Of a stretch of 64,000 nucleotides of DNA, positions 55,223 to 64,000 are shown in pieces (within the stretch, counting starts at the first letter, position 1; each line of letters starts with the position of its first letter). Under the pieces are notes generated by a model. It did not search any database. It was not told the DNA's origin and worked only from the letters and a program-made list of their open reading frames with translations. The DNA is from Synechococcus sp. CC9902. GTDB taxonomy: Bacteria > Cyanobacteriota > Cyanobacteriia > PCC-6307 > Cyanobiaceae. Location: positions 1,984,001 through 2,048,000 of the forward strand of contig NC_007513.1 of NCBI RefSeq assembly GCF_000012505.1. Direction: 5' to 3'. A program made the translations under genes and the position numbers.

Positions 55223-57553
55223 TCAGCTCACACCAATGCGCGCGATCCCGATCACATCAGCCATCGAGCGGATCTGGGCAAGGGTGCGGGTCAACTGATC
55301 AGCACCCTGAAGTTCCACCCGCAAATCAATACAGGCCGGCCGGCCGACGGCCGTTTTAACCCGCGCATCACTGACGTTGATCCCCCCATCGGAGAGACGC
55401 ATCAGGATGTCTTTCAAGATGCCAACGCGATCAATCGTCTCAATGCGCAGCTGCACCGGAAAGTTCTGCCGGTCGCCATCGGGCTTGGGATTCCAACGCA
55501 CCGGCAAGCGCCGTTCCCGCGGGATCGACTCCACATTGGTGCAATCCTGACGATGAATCGTGATGCCGTGATTGCCAAGGGCAACGGTGCCCACAATCGC
55601 CTCGCCCGGCAACGGACTACAGCACCCGCCGAGTCGGTAATCCAATCCCTCGATCCCCAAGATGGCCCCCGCTCCACTGCGTTGAGACGGGGCCGACTCC
55701 TTGGGTGCCACCAGAGCACGGGCCACCTCTTCGTTGCTGAGGGGCTCCTCCTCCTCTTGGGCCTGAAGCCTGATCTCCTCACGGAAACGGTTGAGAACCT
55801 GCTGCAGGGTCACCGCACCAAATCCCAACGAAGCCAGAAGGTCTTCCGTGGTGACGACATTGCAGCGCTGGGCCACCCGCACCATGGTGTCGCCGTTCAA
55901 GAGCAGATCGAAGCCATCACGACCGAGTTCCCGCTCCAGCAGATCTTTGCCCCGCTCGATCGTTTCATCACGATGGCTGCGCTTGTACCACTGGCGGATC
56001 CGATTGCGCGCGGTGGGCGTCGCAACGAAATTGAGCCAATCCAGGCTGGGGTGCGCTGTCTTACTGGTTAATACCTGCACGAAATCGCCGTTTTGCAGCG
56101 GTGTCGCCAAGGGACACAGACGATCATTGACGCGCACACCATTGCAATGGTTGCCCACCTCGGAGTGAATGCGATAGGCAAAGTCAATGGCGGTGGCGCC
56201 TTTGCGTAAACCCACCACATCACCTTTTGGCGTGAACACAAAAACCTCCTCATCGAAGAGGTCTTCCTTGATCGATGAGAGGTAATCGTTGTGATCGTCG
56301 TTACCCCCCTTCTGTTGCCAATCGACCAGTTGCCTCAACCAGTTGAACCGTTCCGCATCACTGCTGCAACTGGCGGGTGAGCCGCCCTCCTTGTATTTCC
56401 AGTGGGCAGCAATCCCGAATTCGGCAACTTGGTGCATCTCCAAAGTTCGAATCTGCACTTCGATCGGTCGATGACGACCAATCACCGCTGTATGCAGCGA
56501 CTGATAGCCATTTGGCTTCGGCAAACCGATGTAGTCCTTAAACCGTCCTGGGATCGGGCGAAATGTGTCGTGCACCACAGCCAAGGCGCGATAACACGTC
56601 TCGACGCTGGGCGTAATGATGCGAAGCGCTGCCACGTCGTAGATCTCGTGGAACGCCTTTTGTTGGCGCTCCATTTTGCTCCAGATGCCATAGAGATGTT
56701 TGGGCCGCCCACTCACCTCACAGCCCTCAAGGCCGGCGCGCTGCAACCGTTCATTCAATAAACCAACCGTGACCCCCAGCCGTTGCTCCCGCTCGCTGCG
56801 CTTGGTAGCAACCTCTTGCTGAATTTCCCGAAAGGCCTCGGGCTCCAACAACTTGAACGCCAGATCCTCGAGCTCCCACTTGAACCGTCCGATACCAAGA
56901 CGATTGGCGAGGGGGGCATAGATCTCGCGGGTCTCCCGAGCAATCCGTTGTCGCTTTTCCTCCTTAAGGGCACCCAGGGTGCGCATGTTGTGGACCCGAT
57001 CCGCCAACTTCACCAACACCACTCGAATGTCACTGGCCATCGCCATAAACATCCGCCGCAAATTTTCGGCTTGTGCCTCGGTGCGGTCGTTGAAATGAAT
57101 GCCGCCAAGTTTGGTGACCCCCTCCACCAGCTCTCGCACTTCCGAGCCGAAATGCTCTTGGATCTCGTCGAGCGATACATCGGTGTCTTCGACCACATCG
57201 TGGAGGAAGCCCGCGGCGATCACCGGAGCACTGGCTCCGATATCCCGCAGCAGATCAGCCACGGCAACGGGATGAACGATGTAGGGGTCGCCACTCGCCC
57301 GGAATTGCCCCTCATGCAGCTGAAAACCAAAGTCGAAAGCCGACACCAACAATGCTTCTGGATCGGTCGGACAACTTTGACCAGCACCTGGGGGCACGTT
57401 GGCAATGCATTGCCGTAACCATTCCGGCAACTCGATCTGATAATCGTCTGGATTGCGAATCGGACGCTGCCTTAATTCCGGCAAACCGCGCGTGAACTGT
57501 GCCGAGCCCCGACTGGCCCTTTGTTCATCCGATGTTGAGGCGGCGTGTCGCAT
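55223..57553 (-). CDS. bifunctional (p)ppGpp synthetase/hydrolase
   Basis: This long RSH protein (776 residues) has an HD hydrolase domain (GDPYIVHPVAVADLLRDIGA and AAGFLHDVVEDTDVSLDEIQ), a synthetase domain (DYIGLPKPNGYQSLHTAVIG), TGS (VFTPKGDVVGLRKGATAIDF) and a C-terminal ACT domain (VELQGADQLTRTLAQIRSMA). It therefore both makes and degrades (p)ppGpp. The ATG at 57553 is used. It is divergent from the ABC ATPase gene (65 nt), and selO follows downstream. Confidence 0.96.
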   Translation of the reverse strand: MRHAASTSDEQRASRGSAQFTRGLPELRQRPIRNPDDYQIELPEWLRQCIANVPPGAGQSCPTDPEALLVSAFDFGFQLHEGQFRASGDPYIVHPVAVADLLRDIGASAPVIAAGFLHDVVEDTDVSLDEIQEHFGSEVRELVEGVTKLGGIHFNDRTEAQAENLRRMFMAMASDIRVVLVKLADRVHNMRTLGALKEEKRQRIARETREIYAPLANRLGIGRFKWELEDLAFKLLEPEAFREIQQEVATKRSEREQRLGVTVGLLNERLQRAGLEGCEVSGRPKHLYGIWSKMERQQKAFHEIYDVAALRIITPSVETCYRALAVVHDTFRPIPGRFKDYIGLPKPNGYQSLHTAVIGRHRPIEVQIRTLEMHQVAEFGIAAHWKYKEGGSPASCSSDAERFNWLRQLVDWQQKGGNDDHNDYLSSIKEDLFDEEVFVFTPKGDVVGLRKGATAIDFAYRIHSEVGNHCNGVRVNDRLCPLATPLQNGDFVQVLTSKTAHPSLDWLNFVATPTARNRIRQWYKRSHRDETIERGKDLLERELGRDGFDLLLNGDTMVRVAQRCNVVTTEDLLASLGFGAVTLQQVLNRFREEIRLQAQEEEEPLSNEEVARALVAPKESAPSQRSGAGAILGIEGLDYRLGGCCSPLPGEAIVGTVALGNHGITIHRQDCTNVESIPRERRLPVRWNPKPDGDRQNFPVQLRIETIDRVGILKDILMRLSDGGINVSDARVKTAVGRPACIDLRVELQGADQLTRTLAQIRSMADVIGIARIGVS

Positions 57554-57618
57554 CCGGCCCAGCGGGTCGTTCCATGGTATTCAGTGCTGGTCCTTCCGTC
57601 TCCCCGTCCGTCCTCGAT

Positions 57619-59214
57619 ATGGCACGGCCAGTTTTGGAGCTCAATCAGCTGAAGTTGCGGTATCCGGGCAGCGACAGTTGGACCCTGGATGGGCTGGATC
57701 TCTCCCTCGAAGCCGGCGAAACCCTGGCGTTGGTGGGATCGTCTGGATGTGGCAAAAGCACTGTGGCCCGGGCGGTAATGCAGCTGCTCCCGGCAGGCAC
57801 CATCTGCGAAGGGGGATTGAAACTCACCGGACAAGACCCGCGCCAACTCAATCGCCCCGCCCTGCGCAGGTTGCGCGGACAAGCGGCTGGTTTGGTGTTT
57901 CAAGACCCAATGACACGGCTGAATCCGCTGATGCCCGTGGGAGAGCATCTGCTCGACACCCTGAAGGCGCATCGTTCTTCCACGAGTGCCCAATGGCGCA
58001 AAACGCGGGCGTTCGACCTATTGGAACGCGTTGGCATCGGTGCCCAACGGTTCCGGGCCTATCCGCATGAGCTCAGTGGAGGAATGCGGCAACGCTTGGC
58101 CATCGCCCTGGCCATCGCCCTCGAACCGCCGCTGCTCATTGCCGACGAACCCACCACAAGCTTGGACGTGGCCGTGGCCGGGCAGGTGATGGCGGAGCTG
58201 AGTGGACTCTGCCGTGAATTAGGCAGTGCCTTGCTGCTGATTAGCCATGACCTCGCCATGGCCTCCCGCTGGTGCGAACGCATGGCGATGCTCGATGGAG
58301 GGCGCAGGGTGGAAGAGGGCCCAAGCCGCCAACTGCTCACGCAACCACAATCCTCTGTGGGAAAGCGACTTGTCGCTTCGGCCCTGGCTCGAGAAGGGGG
58401 CCAATCCCCGGAACGTCCAAGCAGCGAACCCGTCCTACGGGTGGATGCGATGCGCTGCTGGCATGGCATCGGTGGGATGCCATGGTCGCCGGTGTGGCTC
58501 AAAGCGGTCGACGACGTGAGCTTTGAGCTCCTCGCCGGCGAAAGTCTTGGAGTGGTGGGGGCTTCGGGATGCGGCAAAAGCACCCTCTGCCGGGCCCTCA
58601 TGGGACTGAACAGCATCCGCGGAGGCCAAGTTCACCTGCTTGGCCAAAATCTGCTGCGCTTGCGTGGGCCGTCATTACGGGTTGCCAGACGGGCGATTCA
58701 AATGGTGTTTCAAGACCCACTGGCCTGTCTAAATCCAGCCCTCAGCGTGGCGGATGCCATCGCCGATCCGCTTCTGATCCATGGCCTCTGCTCGAAGGCC
58801 GCTGCCCGGGAGCGAGCCCGAAACCTGCTGGAACAGGTGGGCTTAAGTCCGGCCGATCAGTTTCAAGACCGCTTCCCAAAACAACTCTCTGGCGGACAGC
58901 AACAACGGGTAGCGATCGCCCGCGCCCTGGCGCTGGAACCCAAGGTGCTGATCTGTGATGAGAGCGTGAGCATGCTCGACGCCGAAGTTCAAGCAGAGGT
59001 GTTGGACCTCCTGCGGCAACTCCAACGCAAGCTTGGGCTGGCCATGATTTTTGTAACCCACGATCTCGCCGTCGCCAGTGGGTTCTGCCATCGGGTGATC
59101 GTTCTCGACCGCGGCCACATCGTGGAAGAGGGGCCAGGCGATCGCATTTTTCAGAAGCCACAAGCGGAGATCAGCCGCACCTTGGTGGACGCCTGTCCTC
59201 GACTACCGCGTTGA
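57619..59214 (+). CDS. fused oligopeptide ABC transporter ATPase (DppD-DppF type)
   Basis: This 531-residue protein contains two complete ABC domains. The first has Walker A LVGSSGCGKSTV (about 40), signature LSGGMRQRLAIALAIALEPP and Walker B LLIADEPTTSLD. The second has VGASGCGKSTLC, LSGGQQQRVAIARALALEPK and LICDESVSMLD. This duplication corresponds to fused DppD/DppF or OppD/OppF subunits of peptide or nickel-type uptake systems. No permease or binding protein is in the window. The ATG at 57619 gives MARPVLELNQL. Confidence 0.93.
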   Translation: MARPVLELNQLKLRYPGSDSWTLDGLDLSLEAGETLALVGSSGCGKSTVARAVMQLLPAGTICEGGLKLTGQDPRQLNRPALRRLRGQAAGLVFQDPMTRLNPLMPVGEHLLDTLKAHRSSTSAQWRKTRAFDLLERVGIGAQRFRAYPHELSGGMRQRLAIALAIALEPPLLIADEPTTSLDVAVAGQVMAELSGLCRELGSALLLISHDLAMASRWCERMAMLDGGRRVEEGPSRQLLTQPQSSVGKRLVASALAREGGQSPERPSSEPVLRVDAMRCWHGIGGMPWSPVWLKAVDDVSFELLAGESLGVVGASGCGKSTLCRALMGLNSIRGGQVHLLGQNLLRLRGPSLRVARRAIQMVFQDPLACLNPALSVADAIADPLLIHGLCSKAAARERARNLLEQVGLSPADQFQDRFPKQLSGGQQQRVAIARALALEPKVLICDESVSMLDAEVQAEVLDLLRQLQRKLGLAMIFVTHDLAVASGFCHRVIVLDRGHIVEEGPGDRIFQKPQAEISRTLVDACPRLPR

Positions 59215-59230
59215 ATCAACAAGCAGGGAG

Positions 59231-59344
59231 CTATAGATCCACGACGATCAGGGCTTTACGCATCCGCACAGGGATCACGTCATTCCGCAACGTCCGCATC
59301 AAGGCTGAGAACCAAGGCTTCCGGCAACGAACGCGAATCACCAT
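59231..59344 (-). CDS. candidate 37-residue basic peptide
   Basis: An ATG at 59344 is preceded by AGGG at good spacing and opens a 37-codon frame to TAG (59231-59233). The peptide begins MVIRVRCRKPWFSALMRTLR and is strongly basic. It lies downstream of the RluD-type gene and is convergent with the ABC gene. It may be real or chance; nothing similar is known to me. Confidence 0.3.
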   Translation of the reverse strand: MVIRVRCRKPWFSALMRTLRNDVIPVRMRKALIVVDL

Positions 59345-59432
59345 CGGACCCTAATAAAGCTGGCCTTATCAAAGGGAACAATTCGCCTCTGTCTAGGGGA
59401 AACCACAACAACGTCTCAAGGTATTTGTGGAA

Positions 59433-60452
59433 CTAACTCGCGGGTGATGCCCCGGAGCGTCGCCGTAACACCAACAACAGCTTCTCCATCACTGGGGGCA
59501 ATGGCGCCTCAAACACCATGCGCTCTCCCGTGATCGGATGATCCAATCCCAACTGCACGGCGTGCAGGGCCTGGCCGGGAAGATCCAGGGGAAGCTTGCG
59601 GCAACGGCTATAGGTGGGATCTCCCACCACGGGATGATTGATGTGGGCACAATGCACCCGTATCTGATGCGTTCGACCCGTATCAAGCTTGAAGCGCAGT
59701 AAAGAATAATCGCCAAAACGTTCGATCAAGGTCCAGTGCGTTCGGGCATAACGCCCAGATTCATCACTCACCACGGCATATTTTTTACGGTCTACAGGAT
59801 GACGACCCACCGCACCAATAATTGTTCCACTATCTCCATCCGGAACCCCGTGAACCACAGCAAAATATTCCCTTGAAGCCACCCGCTTTTGAATCTGGAC
59901 TTGTAACTTTACGAGGGCTTCTTGAGATTTTGCAACAACAATGCAGCCGCTTGTATCTTTATCCAACCGGTGCACAATTCCCGGCCGCAATTTCCCACTA
60001 ATGCCAGGAAGATCTGGGCAATGGTGAAGCAATCCATTCACCAATGTGCCGTCTTTATTCCCCGGAGCTGGATGCACTGTTAGCCCAGCGGATTTATTCA
60101 GAACGATGATGTGCTCATCCTCAAAGAGCACATCAAGATCCATTGGCTGGGGCTTTAAGTACGGCAGTGGCTCCGGTGGCGGCATCCACAACTGCACCTG
60201 ATCGCCCTCGCGGAGTGGTGTTTTGGCCTTGCCCTGTTTGCCATTGACGCGTACATAGCCGGCATCAATGAATTTTTGAATCCGAGCACGGCTCTGCTCC
60301 GTGCGTTGGCTCACCAACCAGCGATCCAATCGCATGGGAAGCGGCTTCGGGTAGGTGAGCGTCACCAACTCCCCCTCGCCTTCCCCGAACGTGTGCGTAA
60401 ACACTTCCTCTGGCAGGGGAGGTCGTCCTTGGCCTTGTTCCGACGACGTCAA
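59433..60452 (-). CDS. RluD-type 23S rRNA pseudouridine synthase
   Basis: This 339-residue pseudouridine synthase has an N-terminal S4 domain (RLDRWLVSQRTEQSRARIQK, about 41-60). The catalytic motif is PGIVHRLDKDTSGCIVVAKS (about 158) and a later block is TGRTHQIRVHCAHINHPVVG. It modifies U to pseudouridine in rRNA, probably 23S helix 69 in the RluD group. The TTG at 60452 overlaps the rbgA stop (TTGA). Compare the HRLG variant at 25599-26546. Confidence 0.94.
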   Translation of the reverse strand: MTSSEQGQGRPPLPEEVFTHTFGEGEGELVTLTYPKPLPMRLDRWLVSQRTEQSRARIQKFIDAGYVRVNGKQGKAKTPLREGDQVQLWMPPPEPLPYLKPQPMDLDVLFEDEHIIVLNKSAGLTVHPAPGNKDGTLVNGLLHHCPDLPGISGKLRPGIVHRLDKDTSGCIVVAKSQEALVKLQVQIQKRVASREYFAVVHGVPDGDSGTIIGAVGRHPVDRKKYAVVSDESGRYARTHWTLIERFGDYSLLRFKLDTGRTHQIRVHCAHINHPVVGDPTYSRCRKLPLDLPGQALHAVQLGLDHPITGERMVFEAPLPPVMEKLLLVLRRRSGASPAS

Positions 60453-61327
60453 CGGTTGAGAAGCTCCGGCAATTCCAAGGCGATGTTGCCCAAAGCGGAT
60501 TTACGAAAATCATCCAAAAGCCGCTGCGCCATGCGAGCAGTGTCGTTTGAGGTGTGTCGCGCCGCAGCAGCCTCTAGCCAATAGAGGGGATCAAGGGTCT
60601 GACCGGCCACGGGAATGCCATACCGCGTTCCCAACACACTGAGCACCACCCCAGACGCCTTACGTTCCGACGAATCAATCAACAGCTGCAAAAAGGCCTG
60701 AGCCACCAACTCGCCGTTGTAAGCCGCCTGGCCAATGTCATCACAGAGTGCAAGGTGCAACGCAGCCTGTTGATCATCCAAGCGGGGTGGAAGAACACCT
60801 GGAGCATCGAGCAGATCCAAGTCTTGGCCAAGCCGCACCCAACGCAGGGTGCGAGTGACTCCCGCCCGCCGGGCACTGGCCACCACCTTTTTTTTGACCA
60901 ATCGATTGATCAAGGCCGATTTACCAACGTTGGGAAAACCGAGGGTGAGGGCTCGCACGGCTCGCGGGCGCATCCCACGATTTCGTCGGCGCTCATTCAG
61001 TTGATCCCCAGCCCGGATCGCTGCCTGCTGCACTTGCTTCACCCCAGTCCCGGCTTTGGCATCACACCAAACCGTTCGCTGGCCTTTGGCCTTAAACCAC
61101 TGCTCCCAAGCCGCCCATGCCTCCTTGGTGACCATGTCGCGTCGGTTGATCACCAACAAATGCTGCTTCCCTTTCAACCAACGGTTCAGATGGGGGTGCC
61201 CTGTGGCCAAAGGAATGCGGGCGTCACGCACCTCAATCACCAGATCAACCTTTTCGAGGTTGCGTTTGAGCTGCTGCTCCGCCTTGGCGATGTGGCCTGG
61301 GTACCACTGAATCGGAGGTGCACTCAC
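60449..61327 (-). CDS. rbgA: ribosome biogenesis GTPase YlqF/RbgA
   Basis: This circularly permuted GTPase acts in 50S assembly. IQWYPGHIAKAEQQLKRNLE starts it. HHxL-like VINRRDMVTKEAW, ALTLGFPNVGKSALINRLVK (G1, about 135) and LLDAPGVLPP follow. The GTG at 61327 (VSAPPIQW) is preferred because its GTGA overlaps the stop of a 50-codon ORF upstream; an ATG at 61351 lies within that ORF. The length is 292 residues. Confidence 0.93.
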   Translation of the reverse strand: MSAPPIQWYPGHIAKAEQQLKRNLEKVDLVIEVRDARIPLATGHPHLNRWLKGKQHLLVINRRDMVTKEAWAAWEQWFKAKGQRTVWCDAKAGTGVKQVQQAAIRAGDQLNERRRNRGMRPRAVRALTLGFPNVGKSALINRLVKKKVVASARRAGVTRTLRWVRLGQDLDLLDAPGVLPPRLDDQQAALHLALCDDIGQAAYNGELVAQAFLQLLIDSSERKASGVVLSVLGTRYGIPVAGQTLDPLYWLEAAAARHTSNDTARMAQRLLDDFRKSALGNIALELPELLNR

Positions 61328-61476
61328 GGCATCACCCGGACGGCGGTGCACCCACGGTCGCTGTCGAAGTTCACGCCGCGAATGCTCATCGGGATCAGCC
61401 TCCCATTCAACGCGTCCACCAGTTCGAGGGACACTCCTGAATCCCTGCGATTGGCTTGAATGGGCGCCAACACCAA
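61324..61476 (-). CDS. candidate 50-residue protein coupled to rbgA
   Basis: A frame open from an upstream TAG reaches TGA at 61324-61326, which overlaps the rbgA GTG (GTGA). With TTG 61476 as start it encodes 50 residues, including SGVSLELVDALNGRLIPMSI and NFDSDRGCTAVRVMP. The composition is ordinary and mixed, the frame is not antisense to a gene, and it is coupled to a housekeeping gene. I do not recognise a family. A GTG at 61434, preceded by AGGA, would leave a 36-residue form. Confidence 0.45.
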   Translation of the reverse strand: MVLAPIQANRRDSGVSLELVDALNGRLIPMSIRGVNFDSDRGCTAVRVMP

Positions 61477-61645
61477 GGATTGATCAGCGATTTGATTCGG
61501 CTAAAGGCCCATATTCCTCAAGAAACGAGCTAACGCAAACAGCGTTGACCACAGCTCGATCTGGGCCTATGTCTCGTCTTAAGGCGTTCACAACGCGAAA
61601 CACAGGTTAATCTCTCGTCGATTTCTTACCGCACGAGACAACCCT

Positions 61646-62851
61646 ATGGCGAAGCGTTCCCTGGCCAGCCTCAATGCCGGCGACCTGAGCGGCAAACGCG
61701 TCCTCGTGCGGGTTGACTTCAACGTTCCCCTTAACGATGCCGGTGCCATCACCGATGACACCCGCATTCGCGCAGCGCTGCCCACCATCAACGATCTCGT
61801 TGGCAAGGGCGCCAAAGTTGTTCTCGCCGCTCACTTTGGCCGACCCAAAGGTCAAGTGAACGAGGCGATGCGCCTTACACCGGTGGCCGCACGCCTGAGC
61901 GAGTTGCTCGGCAAAACCGTCACCAAAACCGACAGCTGCATTGGCCCCGACGCCGAAGCCAAGGTGGGAGCCATGGCCAACGGCGACGTGGTGCTGCTGG
62001 AAAACGTTCGCTTCGTCGCTGAAGAAGAGAAAAACGATTCAGGCTTCGCCGAGAAGCTGGCTGCCCTAGCAGACGTATACGTGAACGACGCCTTCGGCGC
62101 CGCCCACCGTGCCCATGCCTCCACCGAGGGCGTCACCAAATTCCTGAAGCCAAGCGTGGCCGGCTTCCTGATGGAGAAGGAGCTTCAGTACCTACAGGGT
62201 GCCGTGGACGAACCCAAGCGTCCCCTCGCCGCCATCGTTGGTGGTTCGAAGGTGAGCTCGAAAATCGGTGTTCTGGAAGCCCTGATCGATAAGTGCGACA
62301 AGGTGCTGATCGGCGGCGGCATGATCTTCACCTTCTACAAAGCCCGTGGACTTGCAGTTGGCAAGAGCTTGGTGGAAGAGGACAAGCTGGAACTGGCCAA
62401 GGAGCTGGAAGCCAAGGCAAAAGCCAAGGGCGTGGAACTGTTGCTACCCACCGACGTGGTGCTGGCCGACAACTTCGCCCCTGATGCCAACAGCCAAATC
62501 GCCGACGTGACGGCGATCCCCGACGGCTGGATGGGACTGGACATCGGCCCCGATGCCATCAAGGTGTTCCAAGCCGCCCTGGCTGATTGCAAAACAGTGA
62601 TCTGGAACGGCCCCATGGGCGTGTTCGAATTCGACAAATTTGCTGCCGGCACCAACGCCATCGCCACAACGTTGGCTGAAATCGGAGGCAAAGGTTGCTG
62701 CACGATCATCGGTGGTGGTGACTCCGTCGCCGCTGTTGAGAAAGCTGGCCTCGCCGAGAAGATGTCGCACATCTCCACCGGTGGTGGCGCCAGCCTGGAA
62801 CTCCTGGAAGGCAAAGTGCTGCCTGGCGTTGCAGCCCTAGACAACGCCTAA
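61646..62851 (+). CDS. pgk: phosphoglycerate kinase
   Basis: Pgk serves glycolysis and the Calvin cycle. [20 protein letters not shown] (about 20), [20 protein letters not shown] and [15 protein letters not shown] bind 3-[24 protein letters not shown] (about 194), [15 protein letters not shown] and [13 protein letters not shown] (about 357) form the nucleotide-binding half. The length of 401 residues is normal. It is followed by a strong terminator, and no gap is next to it. Confidence 0.98.
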
Positions 62852-62895
62852 GCAATCACCAACAAACGACGAGGCCAGAAATGGCTTTGAGATTG

Positions 62896-62917
62896 GCCCC
62901 CGAATGGGGGCTTTTTT
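62896..62917 (+). terminator. rho-independent terminator of pgk
   Basis: GCCCCC-GAAT-GGGGGC (6-bp GC-rich stem, 62896-62911) is followed directly by six T residues (62912-62917). It lies 45 nt downstream of the pgk stop and ends that transcript. The convergent small gene stops at 62949. Confidence 0.9.
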
Positions 62918-62948
62918 GTGTGTTGTCTACGAATGCGAAGCGCGCCTC

Positions 62949-63290
62949 TTAACGAATCGGCAATCCAGCCTGCTCACGCACCTGATTCATGTAGGCGTGA
63001 TGCTCTTTCCGAAGAGCCCGACGCGCTGTTTTGCGTTGCTTATGGCAAGTTTTTAAGTCGTCTTTCGACTGCGCCGCATCGACGCAAGCCATCGTGCGAT
63101 CCATCGCACTCCGACGTTTGCCGTAGCTGGTCTTCGCCCAGGATTTATGGCCCTGAATCAACGCTTGCTTCTGCTCAGGCGTGATCGGAGCACGCTTGGC
63201 TTTTGCCAAGACGCTCTCGCCAAGAACAGGAACAGCAAGCAAACCCAACAGCAGCAGGCCACTGCCGTAACGACGGATGGAAGACTTCAT
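62949..63290 (-). CDS. secreted basic protein, unknown
   Basis: From ATG 63290 this 113-residue protein has a signal peptide (MKSSIRRYGSGLLLLGLLAV ... VLGESVLA). The mature part is Lys/Arg-rich and helical (KRAPITPEQKQALIQGHKS). It has two Cys (TMACVDAAQSKDDLKTCHKQ) that could form a disulfide. I do not know the family. The frame is open to 63359, but the signal peptide defines the later start. It is divergent from the dehydrogenase gene. Confidence 0.75.
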   Translation of the reverse strand: MKSSIRRYGSGLLLLGLLAVPVLGESVLAKAKRAPITPEQKQALIQGHKSWAKTSYGKRRSAMDRTMACVDAAQSKDDLKTCHKQRKTARRALRKEHHAYMNQVREQAGLPIR

Positions 63291-63361
63291 GCCGAAACAA
63301 TCCAACTGAAAGCACTTTGACGCGTCAACCCGCGAAACTCTGACGACAACACCCACCAACC

Positions 63362-64000
63362 ATGACCAGATGTGACCTGAGGGTGGGGGTGATCGGCCTC
63401 GGCGCCCTGGGCCTTCCCATGGCCGCCAACCTCAAGCGTGCTGACGTCCCCCTCCGCGTTCACACCCGAAGCCGCAGCGCCGAGCGCGATCCAAGCCTGC
63501 AAGGGAGCATCGCCTGCGCCACGCCCGCCGAGGTCGCCCAAGGCGTTGACGTTTTGCTGGTTTGCGTCAGCGACAACGCAGCCGTGGAGGCCGTGCTGTT
63601 CGGGGCAAATGGCGCCAGTGATCACCTGGCAGCCGGCAGCATCGTGGTGGATTGCTCCACTATTGCGCCGGCCACAGCGATCGCATCTGCCCAGCGGCTC
63701 GCCCACCAAGGCATTGATTACGTGGATGCCCCCGTCACCGGCGGAACCGAAGGGGCCAAAGCAGGCTCCTTAACGGTGCTGGTGGGGGGCGAGCCGGCGG
63801 CATTGGAGCGTGCACGCCCCGTGCTCGAGATCATCGGCAGCAGCATCCATCACTTTGGGCCGGTGGGCCGTGGTCAGCAGGTGAAGGCGGTGAACCAGGT
63901 GCTGGTGGCCGGCAGCTATGCCGCCGTCGCGGAAGCCATGGCCCTCGGTCAACGGCTGGACCTCCCGATGGAGGCAGTGGTGAATGCCTTACAAGGTGGC
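63362..64000 (+). CDS. beta-hydroxyacid dehydrogenase (GarR/HIBADH family), partial
   Basis: The frame opens at ATG 63362 and runs off the window after about 213 residues. It starts MTRCDLRVGVIGLGALGLPM, the NAD(P)-binding GxGxxG with the GLPMA variant. DAPVTGGTEGAKAGSLTVLV is the substrate loop, and KAVNQVLVAGSYAAVAEAMA follows, with the conserved catalytic Lys. Members reduce tartronate or succinic semialdehyde or oxidise 3-hydroxyisobutyrate; the substrate cannot be said. Only the C-terminal helical end is missing. Confidence 0.92.
   Translation, partial: MTRCDLRVGVIGLGALGLPMAANLKRADVPLRVHTRSRSAERDPSLQGSIACATPAEVAQGVDVLLVCVSDNAAVEAVLFGANGASDHLAAGSIVVDCSTIAPATAIASAQRLAHQGIDYVDAPVTGGTEGAKAGSLTVLVGGEPAALERARPVLEIIGSSIHHFGPVGRGQQVKAVNQVLVAGSYAAVAEAMALGQRLDLPMEAVVNALQGG

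Overview
The window looks like a stretch of the chromosome of a marine picocyanobacterium, most probably a Synechococcus of the marine cluster. Photosystem II genes psbH, psbN and psbI, chlorophyll (chlM), NDH-1 (ndhH) and phylloquinone (menF/A/C/E plus a DHNA-CoA thioesterase) genes sit among housekeeping genes. Several small proteins match cyanobacterial families (DUF3146, DUF3181, DUF3285, DUF3352, DUF3769, DUF3104). Genes are tightly packed, with many 1-4 nt overlaps and frequent GTG/TTG starts. I see no CRISPR array, insertion sequence, prophage or rRNA operon. Family names come from recognition of sequence motifs, not from a database search.

Layout. 0-8.4 kb: end of a DUF3084 gene, RuvC-like nuclease, DUF3146, pth, tatA, psbH, psbN, a large GH38 alpha-mannosidase, psbI and a DUF3769/LptD-like outer-membrane protein. 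8.4-14.9 kb: a minus-strand series glyA, wecA-like, cinA, leuC, leuD, pentapeptide protein, preceded by tRNA-Arg(ACG) with its own terminator. 15-23.6 kb: small conserved proteins, DUF3352, rhodanese-hrcA, trpB, SUI1/YciH, cysC, AI-2E-type permease, purE. 23.6-33.6 kb: nagA, chlM, an RluA-like protein, an orphan response regulator, a cysteine desulfurase, rsmH, ndhH and several membrane proteins. 33.7-38.7 kb: phylloquinone cluster. 38.7-43.7 kb: gshB-grxC on the minus strand; prfB (with a programmed +1 frameshift), DUF3285, ybeY, dgkA, pabA/trpG and an MBL-like protein on the plus strand.

43.7-47 kb is the only clearly accessory stretch. It has a 30-residue candidate membrane peptide, about 740 nt without a convincing long gene but with two strong rho-independent terminators pointing in opposite directions (candidate small RNAs), a DUF3104 protein, and a 593-residue formylglycine-enzyme-like protein that seems to lack its N-terminus. 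47-64 kb returns to housekeeping: asparaginase, hisC, argS, nadC, mnmE, DUF2062, selO, rsh ((p)ppGpp), a fused oligopeptide ABC ATPase, an RluD-type pseudouridine synthase, rbgA/ylqF, pgk and the start of a beta-hydroxyacid dehydrogenase.

No novel multi-gene system is evident. The most unusual points are: a cysteine desulfurase whose conserved N-terminus lies upstream of any ATG/GTG/TTG; an RluA-family protein with Gly in place of the catalytic Asp; the RF2 frameshift; the possible sRNA pair and foreign-looking gene at 44-47 kb; and several very small ORFs (30, 37 and 50 residues).
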